This document shows positions 7,636 through 15,988 of a DNA stretch of 64,000 nt, one piece after another. Numbering within the stretch: position 1 is the first letter of the stretch; every line of letters starts with the position of its first letter. The stretch is from NCBI GenBank assembly GCA_902363675.1, contig CABJAV010000008.1, positions 70,184 through 134,183 on the forward strand, written 5' to 3'. Below the pieces are notes generated by a model, which was given only the letters and a program-made list of their open reading frames with translations, was not told where the DNA came from and did not search any database. The DNA comes from Lachnospiraceae bacterium (lineage in GTDB: Bacteria; Bacillota; Clostridia; Lachnospirales; Lachnospiraceae). The position numbers and the translations under genes were made by a program.

Positions 7636-10040
7636 AAACAATTTATCATTTGGCTATCAGCCGATTGAAATATAATAAAGGAAGATCCATTCTTACCATA
7701 GTTGCGATTGCTCTTATGACAACACTGCTCATGTCTATTGGTAGCTCTGCACTTACGGTTATTCGACATCAGCAGTTAGAGATAAAAGAAAGTGCTCGAA
7801 ATTATCATGCGGCTTTCAAAGGCAGTACTGCAGATCAGGTATTTATTCTTGAAAATCACGCGGATGTAGAATCGCTTTCTACAAGGGAAAGTGTAGCGTC
7901 CATAGAACTGCCGAAATTAAATGCTGTTCTTAATTTTGATTCCACAAAAAAAGGTTCTATTGACCAAATTCAGTTAGCCAATGGAAAGATGCCTGTGGAA
8001 GCGGATGAAATTGCAGGGCCTCCTGCGCTCTTTGAAAGATTAGACGTTGTACCAGAAATCGGCCAGAAGTTTCAGATTCCATTACGCATTCAGGGAGGCA
8101 AAGTGGAGAACTACGACTTCACAATTACTGGTATTTTAGAGCAGACAGACATTTCAAAGCTGAATGTGAATGAAACACGTCTTGTCTATGGGGCTTTTGT
8201 ATCTGAAAAATTTGTTGAACAACATATTGCCCCAGAGGATAGAACTTATACAGCTTATATACGGATTGTAAACGAAAATAAACATTCAAAAGATGAAATT
8301 GAGACAATTATATCTGAGATTGCAGAGGACGTAGGACTGAACAAGTCAGACATTTCTTTTAATGAACAATACCTGACATATATGACCAACCCCGGAACAC
8401 AAGAACGAAATGTTATGATCGGGCTTGGACTGTTGGTAGTATTTCTTGGTGGCATGGTAATTTACAGCATTTATTATGTTTCTGTCATTTCCAATATACA
8501 AGAGATGGGGAAACTAAAGGCTCTTGGTGCTACCAAAAAACATATTCGCCGCTTGCTATTTACAGAAAGCCTTGCACAGTCTTTCGTCGGAATTCCCTGT
8601 GGAATCTTACTTGGATACCTCGCAACCGTATTCTTGTTCAGAATGGTTATTCTTTCCGGTTCTACCTTTGGGGATACATTCTGGCACTGGCAGGCTGCTA
8701 TTTGTGTTATCGTGGTTGTTTTGCTTACAGTTGGGGTTTCTATCCGAAAACCGTTAAAAATGGCGTCAGGGATTTCTCCTGTGGAAGCAATGCGGTATCA
8801 AGAACCGACAGGAAAACAAAAAAGGAAAAAATCCTTTAAAACACTTTCCGTATCAAAGCTAAGTTATGCAAATCTACAAAGAAATAAGCGAAGAACTGCG
8901 GTCACGATACTTGCACTGGGCTGTTCCGGCATTTTGTTTTTAGTAGTAGCCAATATTGCAAACAATATAACTGCGGAAAATTATGCAAGAATGCTGATGC
9001 CAAAAGGCGATTTTGAAATTAGCCTTAATTATGCTGAGGACGATCGAGAGTACCCGGAGAATAATCTAAATATAATTCAGCTTCAAAATCCCTTGAACGA
9101 TGATCTGAAAACGCAAATCATGTCTTTAGATGGTGTTGAAAGCATTGATGAAAAGCACACGGTTCTGGCAGAAGCTGAAAATGTGGTATTGGAAACACAG
9201 CGAACTGAGGTTGGAGGAATCAGCGAAAATGATCTGTTATCCCTAAATAAATCGCTAAAAAGAGGAACCTTGGATTATGATGAATTGGTTCATTCTAACG
9301 GCATTATTTTTACATGGGACATTTTGTTTGAGCAATATGGTTTTGAAATTGGAGATACAATACAGCTTGCACTTTATGATGGAAACAAGAAAATTCCTTT
9401 TACGGGTACTCTCATGGCAAGTACCAACAGCAGTGATGATACCTTTTTGATTGCCGATGAGGTTTTACAGCAACTAATTACAGAGACAAATCCTACGAGT
9501 GCCATTTACATTACTGTTCAGCCAGAAAAATTTGAAAATGTAAAAAGACAAATTGATGAATTGCAACAGGAAAATACGAAATTTATGTTCAAATCCTATG
9601 ACGAAGAACTTGGAATCGCAAAGCAGCTAATCCGCACGATACAATACACAATCTACGGGTTACTGATAGTTATTGGAATTATTGGCTACATAAGCCTTAT
9701 CAATACAATGATTACGAGTATTTTAGTTCGCAAAAAGGAATTGGGAATTTTGCAGGCAATCGGTTTATCTGATAAGCAACTACGTCAAATGATACATCGG
9801 GAAGGAATGTTCTTTACTTTTGGAACATTAGTACTGTCACTAACTATCGGAAATGGGCTGGGGTATTTACTGGTACGCATTATTATAAATACTCAAATTC
9901 TAACAATCAGTCAATATGAGTATCCGATTACCCAAACACTTGTTTTGACAGTTGCAGTAGTTATCGGACAAATTGCAATTACTGTATTTGTAAATCGCTA
10001 TATTCATAAACAATCGTTAGTCGAAAGAATGCGTGACTAA
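7632..10040 (+). CDS. FtsX/MacB-like ABC transporter permease
   Basis: This 802-residue membrane protein has an N-terminal helix (about 20-42), a long extracytoplasmic domain, and a first FtsX block at about 260-375. A second extracytoplasmic part follows after about residue 440, and a second FtsX block lies at about 680-790. Two FtsX repeats in one chain fit the large permeases of Firmicute peptide-resistance exporters, which need the ATPase encoded just upstream. Substrate is unknown; an envelope-active peptide is the likeliest from context. Confidence 0.9.
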   Translation: MKTIYHLAISRLKYNKGRSILTIVAIALMTTLLMSIGSSALTVIRHQQLEIKESARNYHAAFKGSTADQVFILENHADVESLSTRESVASIELPKLNAVLNFDSTKKGSIDQIQLANGKMPVEADEIAGPPALFERLDVVPEIGQKFQIPLRIQGGKVENYDFTITGILEQTDISKLNVNETRLVYGAFVSEKFVEQHIAPEDRTYTAYIRIVNENKHSKDEIETIISEIAEDVGLNKSDISFNEQYLTYMTNPGTQERNVMIGLGLLVVFLGGMVIYSIYYVSVISNIQEMGKLKALGATKKHIRRLLFTESLAQSFVGIPCGILLGYLATVFLFRMVILSGSTFGDTFWHWQAAICVIVVVLLTVGVSIRKPLKMASGISPVEAMRYQEPTGKQKRKKSFKTLSVSKLSYANLQRNKRRTAVTILALGCSGILFLVVANIANNITAENYARMLMPKGDFEISLNYAEDDREYPENNLNIIQLQNPLNDDLKTQIMSLDGVESIDEKHTVLAEAENVVLETQRTEVGGISENDLLSLNKSLKRGTLDYDELVHSNGIIFTWDILFEQYGFEIGDTIQLALYDGNKKIPFTGTLMASTNSSDDTFLIADEVLQQLITETNPTSAIYITVQPEKFENVKRQIDELQQENTKFMFKSYDEELGIAKQLIRTIQYTIYGLLIVIGIIGYISLINTMITSILVRKKELGILQAIGLSDKQLRQMIHREGMFFTFGTLVLSLTIGNGLGYLLVRIIINTQILTISQYEYPITQTLVLTVAVVIGQIAITVFVNRYIHKQSLVERMRD

Positions 10041-10064
10041 CAGAATACAAGAAAGTGAAAACAG

Positions 10065-10835
10065 ATGCGAAAGATACTTTTGGTTGACAATGATATAACT
10101 TTTATATGGGGATTGAAAAAATATTTACAGCGGCGGGGCTATGCGGTAGAAACTGCGGCTACTCTGGCTGAAGCACGGGAAATGATAAAGCAAGAAGCTC
10201 CGCTGCTGATCTGTTCAGACCTCTGCTTGCCGGACGGTTCTGGTCTGGAACTACTAGCTGAAGTACGTACCTGTAACAAAGATACTCCTTTTATCATTGC
10301 GTCTTGTTATGAAAAAGACGACTATGAGCAGGAAGCACTCCAGCATGGTGTCACAATCTGTATGGATAAAATTAAATCTGCATTATTGAAAGATAAGCTG
10401 GTGGAATATGCCTACAAGGAGCTATCAGAAGAACAACCACCAACCTTTCATAAGCTGTTATATCTCCATACGGATAATAGCAAAGCGGAAGTTCTGCGGG
10501 CGGCTATGCTGCAAAAGGGATTTAATCTTATACTGGTAAATTCCCTGCGTGAAGCAAAGCACAGGCTACTTGAAGATAAAGAAATAGAACTGATACTGTG
10601 TGATCTCTCGCTGCCGGACGGTACAGCCCTTGAGCTTTTTCATGACATACGACGTATATCTGAAAAATTTAAGGTAAATAACCCGCCCATTAAGTTGCTA
10701 CCATTCTTTATTCTTACGGCAAGCACTGACCTTGCCACGGAATATCAATACCGGCACGAGGGTGTCAGCGACTATATCACGGCCCCGGTTAATATTCCGG
10801 AACTGATTCGGCGGATTCTGTTTTTTGTGGAATAG
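10065..10835 (+). CDS. Tandem receiver-domain protein without output domain
   Basis: A 256-residue protein made of two receiver domains. The first has D9/N8/D10 acidic residues, phosphoacceptor D52 (CSDLCLPDG) and K102. The second has D180 (CDLSLPDGT), but the usual lysine near the end is replaced (YITAPVN), so its phosphorylation chemistry is doubtful. There is no DNA-binding domain. It starts 24 bases after the permease gene. It may act as a phosphate sink or relay for the kinase at 3806, or as a protein-protein regulator of the transporter (inference). Confidence 0.8.
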   Translation: MRKILLVDNDITFIWGLKKYLQRRGYAVETAATLAEAREMIKQEAPLLICSDLCLPDGSGLELLAEVRTCNKDTPFIIASCYEKDDYEQEALQHGVTICMDKIKSALLKDKLVEYAYKELSEEQPPTFHKLLYLHTDNSKAEVLRAAMLQKGFNLILVNSLREAKHRLLEDKEIELILCDLSLPDGTALELFHDIRRISEKFKVNNPPIKLLPFFILTASTDLATEYQYRHEGVSDYITAPVNIPELIRRILFFVE

Positions 10836-10933
10836 CTATCTTTCTCTCTATGTAATCAACATAATCAACTGCCGGGCGACGACCAAGAAAAAAAAGCCGT
10901 CGTACAGCAGCCCTTTTGACACGCCCATACGAC

Positions 10934-11168
10934 CAGCGGCGGCTTTGAACAATCAAGGCCGCCGCTTTTCTTTTCCCGGCGCAGGATCGGCGGCCCACGG
11001 AGGGAGCCGCCATGAGAGTAGCAATATGTAGTTCATCAAAAAAAGCCTTGCTCACACCTCATCCCCTTACGCTCCTCCACCGGCATTATCCTGCTGGTTA
11101 ATCGGTAATCATAGAACATGGAATCAGTGTGACGCCAGTTTCCCACTTTGGGAGACTGGCGTTTTTGC
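10934..11168 (+). terminator. Two hairpin terminators in the sigma leader, copy 0
   Basis: Between the tandem-receiver gene and the sigma-like gene lie two strong hairpins. At 10934-10975, AGCGGCGGC pairs with GCCGCCGCT before TTTTCTTTT. At about 11131-11168, CGCCAGTTTCCC pairs with GGGAGACTGGCG before TTTTTG. The arrangement is repeated before both other sigma copies, with different bases but kept pairing. Nothing else was recognised in the 435 bp. Confidence 0.7.
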
Positions 11169-11218
11169 TTGTTGTTTTTTGTGGAATTGCCCCGAATTAT
11201 GCCGGTGCCGTTCTCCGC

Positions 11219-11264
11219 CCCATTTCGGCTCACTCGTAACTGGACCCGTGAACCGAAATGGAGG
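11219..11264 (+). promoter_or_regulatory. Shine-Dalgarno-sequestering hairpin, sigma copy 0
   Basis: The 5' arm CCATTTCGGCTCAC (11220-11233) pairs with GTGAACCGAAATGG (11248-11261), with one A-C mismatch. The 3' arm runs into the GGAGG that serves the ATG at 11271. The other two sigma copies have the same structure built from different bases. Confidence 0.6.
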
Positions 11265-11270
11265 TACATA

Positions 11271-11684
11271 ATGAAGAAAGTCAATCTCCGGGATCTGTAT
11301 CCCGATGTTTATAAAACAGATCACTTTGTAGAAGTAACCGAAGATGTGCTGGAGACGATCAGAGACTCTGAGCGTGCAGAAGCTGCCTATGACCGGAGGA
11401 TGTATCGTTATAAGGCGCATTACTCTCTGGACTGCGACAATGGCATTGAAAATGCGATCCTGATGAAGCCCCAGACGCCGGAAATGCTCCTGGAGGAAAA
11501 GCAGCTGCGGGAGAAACTCTATGCCGCAGTAATGGCTCTGCCGGAGAAACAAGCCAAGCGGATCTATGCCAGGTATTATCTGGGCATGAGAGTAGGAGAG
11601 ATAGCCGCAGCAGAGGGTGTAGACCCAAGCCGTGTCCGTGACAGCATTCGGCGCGGTCTGAAGCAACTGGCAAAGTATTTTTAG
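11271..11684 (+). CDS. Small sigma-70 region 4-like regulator, copy 0
   Basis: A 137-residue protein (MKKVNLRDLYPDVYKTD...) ending in a region-4 helix-turn-helix (LPEKQAKRIYARYYLGMRVG, then EIAAAEGVDPSRVRDSIRRG). It lacks a clear region 2, like the small sigma-like regulators of Tn916- and Tn1549-type elements. The start at 11271 has GGAGG inside the hairpin described above. It lies between the lipid/ABC operon and the ABC-F cassette, so the cassette is bracketed by two copies of this module. Confidence 0.85.
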   Translation: MKKVNLRDLYPDVYKTDHFVEVTEDVLETIRDSERAEAAYDRRMYRYKAHYSLDCDNGIENAILMKPQTPEMLLEEKQLREKLYAAVMALPEKQAKRIYARYYLGMRVGEIAAAEGVDPSRVRDSIRRGLKQLAKYF

Positions 11685-11807
11685 GATAGAATAACAAAGG
11701 GCGCAAGGTCTCAAAATGTTTCCAGCACAGGGGCTTGCGCCTTATCTATATTTGGCCATTTAATAGGTTTGATTATGCAGATTAAAATGATATATTATTT
11801 CATAAGA

Positions 11808-11836
11808 TTGACAAAGAAGAATGTTTGTGCTATTCT
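11808..11836 (+). promoter_or_regulatory. Promoter of the ABC-F leader
   Basis: TTGACA at 11808-11813 and TATTCT at 11831-11836 are 17 bp apart, 34 bp before the leader-peptide ATG at 11870. Confidence 0.75.
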
Positions 11837-11869
11837 ATATAAAATTATATCTCCAAAGGGGAGCAAGAT

Positions 11870-11959
11870 ATGAACTTTCATTTAACCGATCAGCGTAAAA
11901 AGAAAATCAACTCTGTACAATCCAAACCGATGAAACATTGTGCAGAGTATAGCGTATAA
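11870..11959 (+). CDS. Leader peptide of the ABC-F resistance gene
   Basis: A 29-residue open frame (MNFHLTDQRKKKINSVQSKP...) has AAAGGGGAG just upstream and lies between a strong promoter and two terminators in front of the ABC-F gene. This is the layout of ribosome-stalling leaders that control ribosome-protection genes. The RKKK stretch could be a stall site. Function is inferred from layout. Confidence 0.6.
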   Translation: MNFHLTDQRKKKINSVQSKPMKHCAEYSV

Positions 11960-12049
11960 ATGACGCATTTCGATTTCATCGGGAAGCCATAAAGGGGATT
12001 TTATACCCATTTTGAGAAAATGGCTTTCCATGCAGTTATAATGTGTACG

Positions 12050-12156
12050 AGGCTATGGACAATGTTTTGTCCATAGCCTTTTGTTTTTGGCGTTGCTATG
12101 CCAAAGGCAGAAGGCGGATACACTTGTGTATCTCTGCTTTCTGCCTTTTCTTTTTT
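12050..12156 (+). promoter_or_regulatory. Tandem attenuator terminators before the ABC-F gene
   Basis: Terminator 1 (12050-12087) pairs AGGCTATGGAC with GTCCATAGCCT before TTTTGTTTTT. Terminator 2 (12103-12156) pairs AAAGGCAGAA and following bases with TTTCTGCCTTT before TTCTTTTTT. Upstream, GGAAGCCAT and ATGGCTTTCC (about 11980-12030) can form a further hairpin. Read-through on ribosome stalling in the leader is the expected control. Confidence 0.7.
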
Positions 12157-12185
12157 CCAAATATATTAAGAAAGGTTTTTTAAAA

Positions 12186-13715
12186 ATGAGCTTATTAGAA
12201 ATTGAAGGACTAACACATTCTTTTGGTGAAAACCTGCTTTACAAAAATGCAGGCTTCACACTCAATAAAGGAGAACATATTGGCATTGTCGGGCAGAACG
12301 GAACCGGCAAAAGCACTTTAATCAAAATCTGTACAGAGCAGATCATACCAGACAGCGGGCGCATTGTCTGGCAACCGAATACTACGATTGGCTATTTAGA
12401 CCAATATGCGGAAATCGACCATACCTTAACGATGAAAGAATTTCTCAAATCCGCTTTCACAAAGTTATTTGAAATGGAGGCACAGGCGTTGCAGCTCTAT
12501 GAAAAAGCTGCTGACGGTGATATGAAAAGCCTTGAACTGGCCGCCCGTTATCAGGAACAGCTTGAAGCCCATGACTTTTATTCGATAGATACCGCTATTG
12601 ATCGTGTCGCCAATGGGTTAGGACTTCTTGCGATTGGCCTTGACCGTCCGATTGCTGAAATGAGTGGCGGCCAGCGAGCAAAAGTGATTTTGGCAAAGCT
12701 ACTGCTTGAAAAACCAGATGTATTGCTATTAGATGAGCCGACAAATTTTCTTGATAAAGATCATGTTGCATGGCTGGCGGAATACCTATCCTCTTTGGAA
12801 AATGCTTTTTTAGTTGTTTCCCATGATTTTGACTTTTTGGATAAAATCGCAAATCGTATCTGCGATTTAGATAATGACACAATAACAAAGTATTATGGCA
12901 CTTATTCTGAATTTCTGCGAAAAAAGACACTATTGCGGGAAGATTACATTCGTCAATACTCAGCGCAACAAAAGGAGATCAAAAAAACAGAGGAGTTTAT
13001 TAGGAAAAATATTGCTGGACGAAAAGCAAAAATGGCGAGAGGGCGACAAAAACAGCTTGATCGAATGGACAAAATGGAGGCTTTGGAACAGAAAGAGATT
13101 ATTCCTCATTTTCATTTTCCTGTTTTACCGCTGACAAATACGGAGCATCTGCTGGTCAAACATCTGGCAGTTGGTTATCACTATCCAGTTCTATCAGATA
13201 TTGATTTTAGCATAAAAGGCGGGCAAAAAGTTGTTATCACTGGCTTTAATGGAATTGGGAAATCTACTTTGCTCAAGACATTAATTGGACAAATCCCGTC
13301 CATGCAAGGTCATTTCAAATTTTCCGATCAAGTTACCCTTGGATATTTTGAGCAGGACTTAATATGGGACGAACCTGAACAGACACCAATTCAAATTGTT
13401 TCCAATGTCCATCCTGATATGGTCATAAAAGATGTTCGCAAACATTTAGCCCGGTGTGGAATTTCCAGTAAGCACGCAATGCAAGCGATTGGAACATTAA
13501 GTGGAGGTGAGCAGGCGAAAGTAAAAATGTGTTTGCTAACACTGATTCCCTGCAATTTTCTAATTATGGACGAACCCACAAATCATCTGGATGTTCAGGC
13601 AAAGGAAGCATTGAAATCAGCTCTTATGGATTTTGCGGGTACTGTATTGCTCGTATCACATGAAGAAGCATTTTATCGTGAGTGGGCACAGAGAGTTATT
13701 AGTGTCGAGAAATAG
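12186..13715 (+). CDS. ABC-F ATPase, probable ribosome-protection antibiotic resistance protein
   Basis: A 509-residue soluble protein with two ABC domains and no membrane part. Domain 1 has Walker A GQNGTGKST, signature MSGGQRAK and Walker B VLLLDEPTNFLD. The long charged inter-domain linker (about 265-315) is the antibiotic-resistance determinant of the family. Domain 2 has GFNGIGKST, LSGGEQAK and LIMDEPTNHLD. The start at 12186 is set by AAGAAAGG and the conserved MSLLEIEGL. The attenuated leader supports a drug-induced resistance role, though a housekeeping ABC-F cannot be excluded. The exact drug class cannot be read from the sequence. Confidence 0.85.
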   Translation: MSLLEIEGLTHSFGENLLYKNAGFTLNKGEHIGIVGQNGTGKSTLIKICTEQIIPDSGRIVWQPNTTIGYLDQYAEIDHTLTMKEFLKSAFTKLFEMEAQALQLYEKAADGDMKSLELAARYQEQLEAHDFYSIDTAIDRVANGLGLLAIGLDRPIAEMSGGQRAKVILAKLLLEKPDVLLLDEPTNFLDKDHVAWLAEYLSSLENAFLVVSHDFDFLDKIANRICDLDNDTITKYYGTYSEFLRKKTLLREDYIRQYSAQQKEIKKTEEFIRKNIAGRKAKMARGRQKQLDRMDKMEALEQKEIIPHFHFPVLPLTNTEHLLVKHLAVGYHYPVLSDIDFSIKGGQKVVITGFNGIGKSTLLKTLIGQIPSMQGHFKFSDQVTLGYFEQDLIWDEPEQTPIQIVSNVHPDMVIKDVRKHLARCGISSKHAMQAIGTLSGGEQAKVKMCLLTLIPCNFLIMDEPTNHLDVQAKEALKSALMDFAGTVLLVSHEEAFYREWAQRVISVEK

Positions 13716-13734
13716 AAAATAGAATTAAGTATAG

Positions 13735-14028
13735 TATGAGGTCTATGATTTTCTGCTGAAGAATTGGCATAAATTGAAATTCAGTCCCCCGATCCAGACC
13801 GAAGTAGTCATAGAGCGAAAAATCAATCCCAAACGAATGCAGCGCGAAATTCAAAGTCAACTGCAAGATAAAGGCATTGGCACAAAGGCACAGCAGGCGT
13901 TGAAACTCCAGCATGAGCAATGTAAGCTGGAACGGAAAACCAAGAGCCGTGAGCAGAAAGAGGCTGAGAAAGACCGTCAGTTTGCCATACGGCAGGAAAA
14001 GAAGAAAGCCAAGCACAGAGGAAGATAA
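13735..14028 (+). pseudogene. N-terminally truncated YjdF (DUF2992) remnant
   Basis: The frame EVYDFLLKNWHKLKFSPPIQ is followed by the charged C-terminus typical of YjdF (INPKRMQREIQSQLQDKGIG, ending KAKHRGR). An in-frame TAG lies just before 13735 and the N-terminal half is absent, so only about 97 residues remain. Intact yjdF genes are often controlled by a riboswitch for azaaromatic compounds. No such leader is kept here. An internal ATG at 13774 could start an 84-residue product. Confidence 0.75.
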
Positions 14029-14029
14029 C

Positions 14030-14215
14030 ATGAAGATAGAATGGATTTTATGCCCCTTTTGCGGCAGCAAAACGCGATTGAAAATCCGCGATGATACAGT
14101 ACTGGAAAACTTTCCGTTATATTGTCCTAAATGCAAACATGAAACCCTGATTACGGTAAGAAAACTAAATTTATCCATCGTTCAAGAGCCAGACGCACAG
14201 ACGCAGAGCCGATAA
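14030..14215 (+). CDS. Cysteine-rich KTR-domain protein
   Basis: A 61-residue protein with two CxxC pairs (CPFCGSKTRLKIRDD and CPKCKHE), the pattern of the cys_rich_KTR family, a likely zinc ribbon. Such genes are common beside resistance genes in conjugative elements. It starts two bases after the YjdF remnant stop. Function is unknown. Confidence 0.8.
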   Translation: MKIEWILCPFCGSKTRLKIRDDTVLENFPLYCPKCKHETLITVRKLNLSIVQEPDAQTQSR

Positions 14216-14256
14216 TACACAAGGTAAATTCACTTGTGGTTATCGGTCCTTTTTTA
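14209..14256 (+). terminator. Terminator of the ABC-F cassette
   Basis: CCGATAATACACAAG pairs with CTTGTGGTTATCGG (internal mismatches only), followed by TCCTTTTTTA. It overlaps the end of the KTR gene. Confidence 0.8.
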
Positions 14257-14352
14257 TTTCAATATACGACGAGAGCCTGCCCCGCCCAATGGGGAAAGAA
14301 AAAAACCGTAGCTGGGCAGGTTGATTTTGTGCGCTTACTCTACTTACTTTGG

Positions 14353-14620
14353 CGGCGGTTTTGAGAAATCAGAGCCGCCGTTTCTTTGCGTTTACACAAA
14401 CCTATAACGACTTGCAGGGACACGGTAGCCGATTGGAGGTTATTTTGCCGTGTCTCGTTTGCTTTTTCAAAGCTCACATGATCTACATCAGTTAAAAAAA
14501 GCATTGCCCCTCCTCCGGGCAAGTATAACATTGCATCGGCATTATCGTTCCATGTAATTCAGTATAATAATGGCTGTTCTTGGCGCGCCAGTTTTCCCTC
14601 ACGGAAATCTGGCGTTTTTT
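14353..14620 (+). terminator. Two hairpin terminators in the sigma leader, copy 1
   Basis: CGGCGG/CCGCCG at 14353-14390 is followed by TTTCTTT. CGCCAGTTTTCC/GGAAATCTGGCG at 14586-14614 is followed by TTTTTTG. They match the pairs before the other two sigma copies. Between 14390 and 14586 no gene was recognised. Confidence 0.65.
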
Positions 14621-14670
14621 GTTGCCATTTTTTCGGAGATGACCCGGTTGTCTGCCGGTGTCGGTCTCCG

Positions 14671-14716
14671 CCTCCATTCGATTCACCCGTCAATCACCCG
14701 TGAATCGAAATGGAGG
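14671..14716 (+). promoter_or_regulatory. Shine-Dalgarno-sequestering hairpin, sigma copy 1
   Basis: CCTCCATTCGATTCAC (14671-14686) pairs with GTGAATCGAAATGGAGG (14700-14716) over 16 bp with one bulged A. The ribosome binding site GGAGG of the gene at 14723 is completely inside the stem. Confidence 0.7.
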
Positions 14717-14722
14717 TACATA

Positions 14723-15136
14723 ATGAAGAAAATTAACCTTCGGGAACTTTATCCTAATGTTTATACAACAGACTTTTTTGTAGATGTGACAGAGGAAGTA
14801 ATGGAGACTATTCGAGCAGCTGAACGTGCGGAAGCTGCTTATGACCGGAGGATGTATCGCTATAAGGCGTACTACTCCCTGGACTGCGACAACGGCATTG
14901 AAAATGCGATTCTGATGAAGCCCCAGACACCGGAGATGCTTCTGGAGGAAAAACAGTTTCAGGAGCAGGTCTATGCCGCTGTGATGAAGCTGCCGGAGAA
15001 ACAGGCAAAGAGGATTTATGCCCGATACTATCTGGGAATGACGGTAAATGAAATTGCCGAAGTAGAAGGTGTAGACCAAAGTCGTGTCCGAGACAGTATC
15101 CGCCGTGGATTAAAGCAGCTTGTAAAATATTTTTGA
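14723..15136 (+). CDS. Small sigma-70 region 4-like regulator, copy 1
   Basis: A 137-residue protein, close homologue of the one at 11271 (MKKINLRELYPNVYTTDFFV..., ending RRGLKQLVKYF), with the region-4 helix-turn-helix intact. It directly precedes the conserved non-coding block, the Xis-like gene and the integrases. Control of excision or integration genes is the expected role from its position in this element family. Confidence 0.85.
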   Translation: MKKINLRELYPNVYTTDFFVDVTEEVMETIRAAERAEAAYDRRMYRYKAYYSLDCDNGIENAILMKPQTPEMLLEEKQFQEQVYAAVMKLPEKQAKRIYARYYLGMTVNEIAEVEGVDQSRVRDSIRRGLKQLVKYF

Positions 15137-15226
15137 TAAAATTTCATTTGATGCGCCTGTTTTTTGCCTTTTTTGTCAGTGTTAATAAGAAGGACAAGTT
15201 TTCCTCCTTCATCAGTACATTGACAA

Positions 15227-15660
15227 TCGAATAGACAGCACAACAGGTACATAACCCATGTACGAGCGAATATGAAACGCCGCGAAGATGGAGCAGTCAG
15301 GGAGGTGATGAAAGAACTGCTTCGGAGCGATCTACGATTTCATAAAACGGATTGTGGCAGATTTGGCGCGATGACTGCATGGGGGCTTAAAGATACTTCC
15401 TCACGGCCCGCCAAAGACTTGGGGGGAACCCTGCGGCACACGATACGAACGATGCTGCGGAGTTATGACAGCCGCGCCAGCGGAGACCTGTTGTGTTCCC
15501 ATCGTCAGGGGGCGTGGCAAATGTGATGAAAGCTGAGTTATATAAATAGGAAGCGTTTGCAGCTTCCTGTTCAAAATCAGATACCATGCGCTGGCAGTTT
15601 CGGCTGCCAGCGTATTCATGTGGCTTTGAACAAACACGATGACAAACTTGACAGATTGGG
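15227..15660 (+). ncRNA. Conserved structured leader upstream of xis/int, copy 1
   Basis: This 430-bp block is almost base-identical to 30287-30720. It has an 84-codon open frame (15272-15526), but most base differences between the copies in that frame change the amino acid, so coding is unlikely. Hairpins stand out near its 3' end: GGAAGC/GCTTCC at 15549-15567 and GCTGGCAG/CTGCCAGC at 15590-15611. It is probably an untranslated leader RNA or a protein-binding region of the element (inference). Confidence 0.45.
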
Positions 15661-15673
15661 GGAAATATGCTTT

Positions 15674-15904
15674 ATGGAAAAACTTATTACACGAAAAGAA
15701 GCAGCAGAAATTTTAGGTATCAGCATTGCAACGCTGGACGCGGCCCGTAACAATGGTCTTATTTCTTATGTGCAATATGTGCAGAATGGCTGTGTGTACT
15801 TTACTTCAGCGGGCCTTCAGGAGTATATCGCAAAATGCACCCACAGAGCAAAGCCAGCAGAAAAGAACGCAACTTATCGTAGACCTCGCAGAGCTGGAGT
15901 GTGA
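15674..15904 (+). CDS. Xis-like HTH protein, copy 1
   Basis: A 76-residue protein, MEKLITRKEAAEILGISIAT, then LDAARNNGLISYVQYVQNGC. This is an excisionase-type winged helix of the HTH_17 class. It lies 84 bases before the first integrase start. The ATG at 15674 follows GGGGGAAATATGC. The copy at 30734 differs by one residue. Confidence 0.8.
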   Translation: MEKLITRKEAAEILGISIATLDAARNNGLISYVQYVQNGCVYFTSAGLQEYIAKCTHRAKPAEKNATYRRPRRAGV

Positions 15905-15988
15905 GTCGATCCGTATCCTTGCTGGAAACGGAATGGTCTGATAAAACATAGATACAGCGCTGGAGTATATTCTTAGGAGGTGGCGGAA

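Noticed and set aside
15272..15526. 84-residue protein MKRREDGAVREVMKELL...
   Set aside because: Most differences from its copy at 30332 change the amino acid and the composition is odd. It is better treated as non-coding.
15980..15988. GTG start for integrase A
   Set aside because: It overlaps the AGGAGG. The TTG nine bases on has correct spacing and aligns with integrase B starts.
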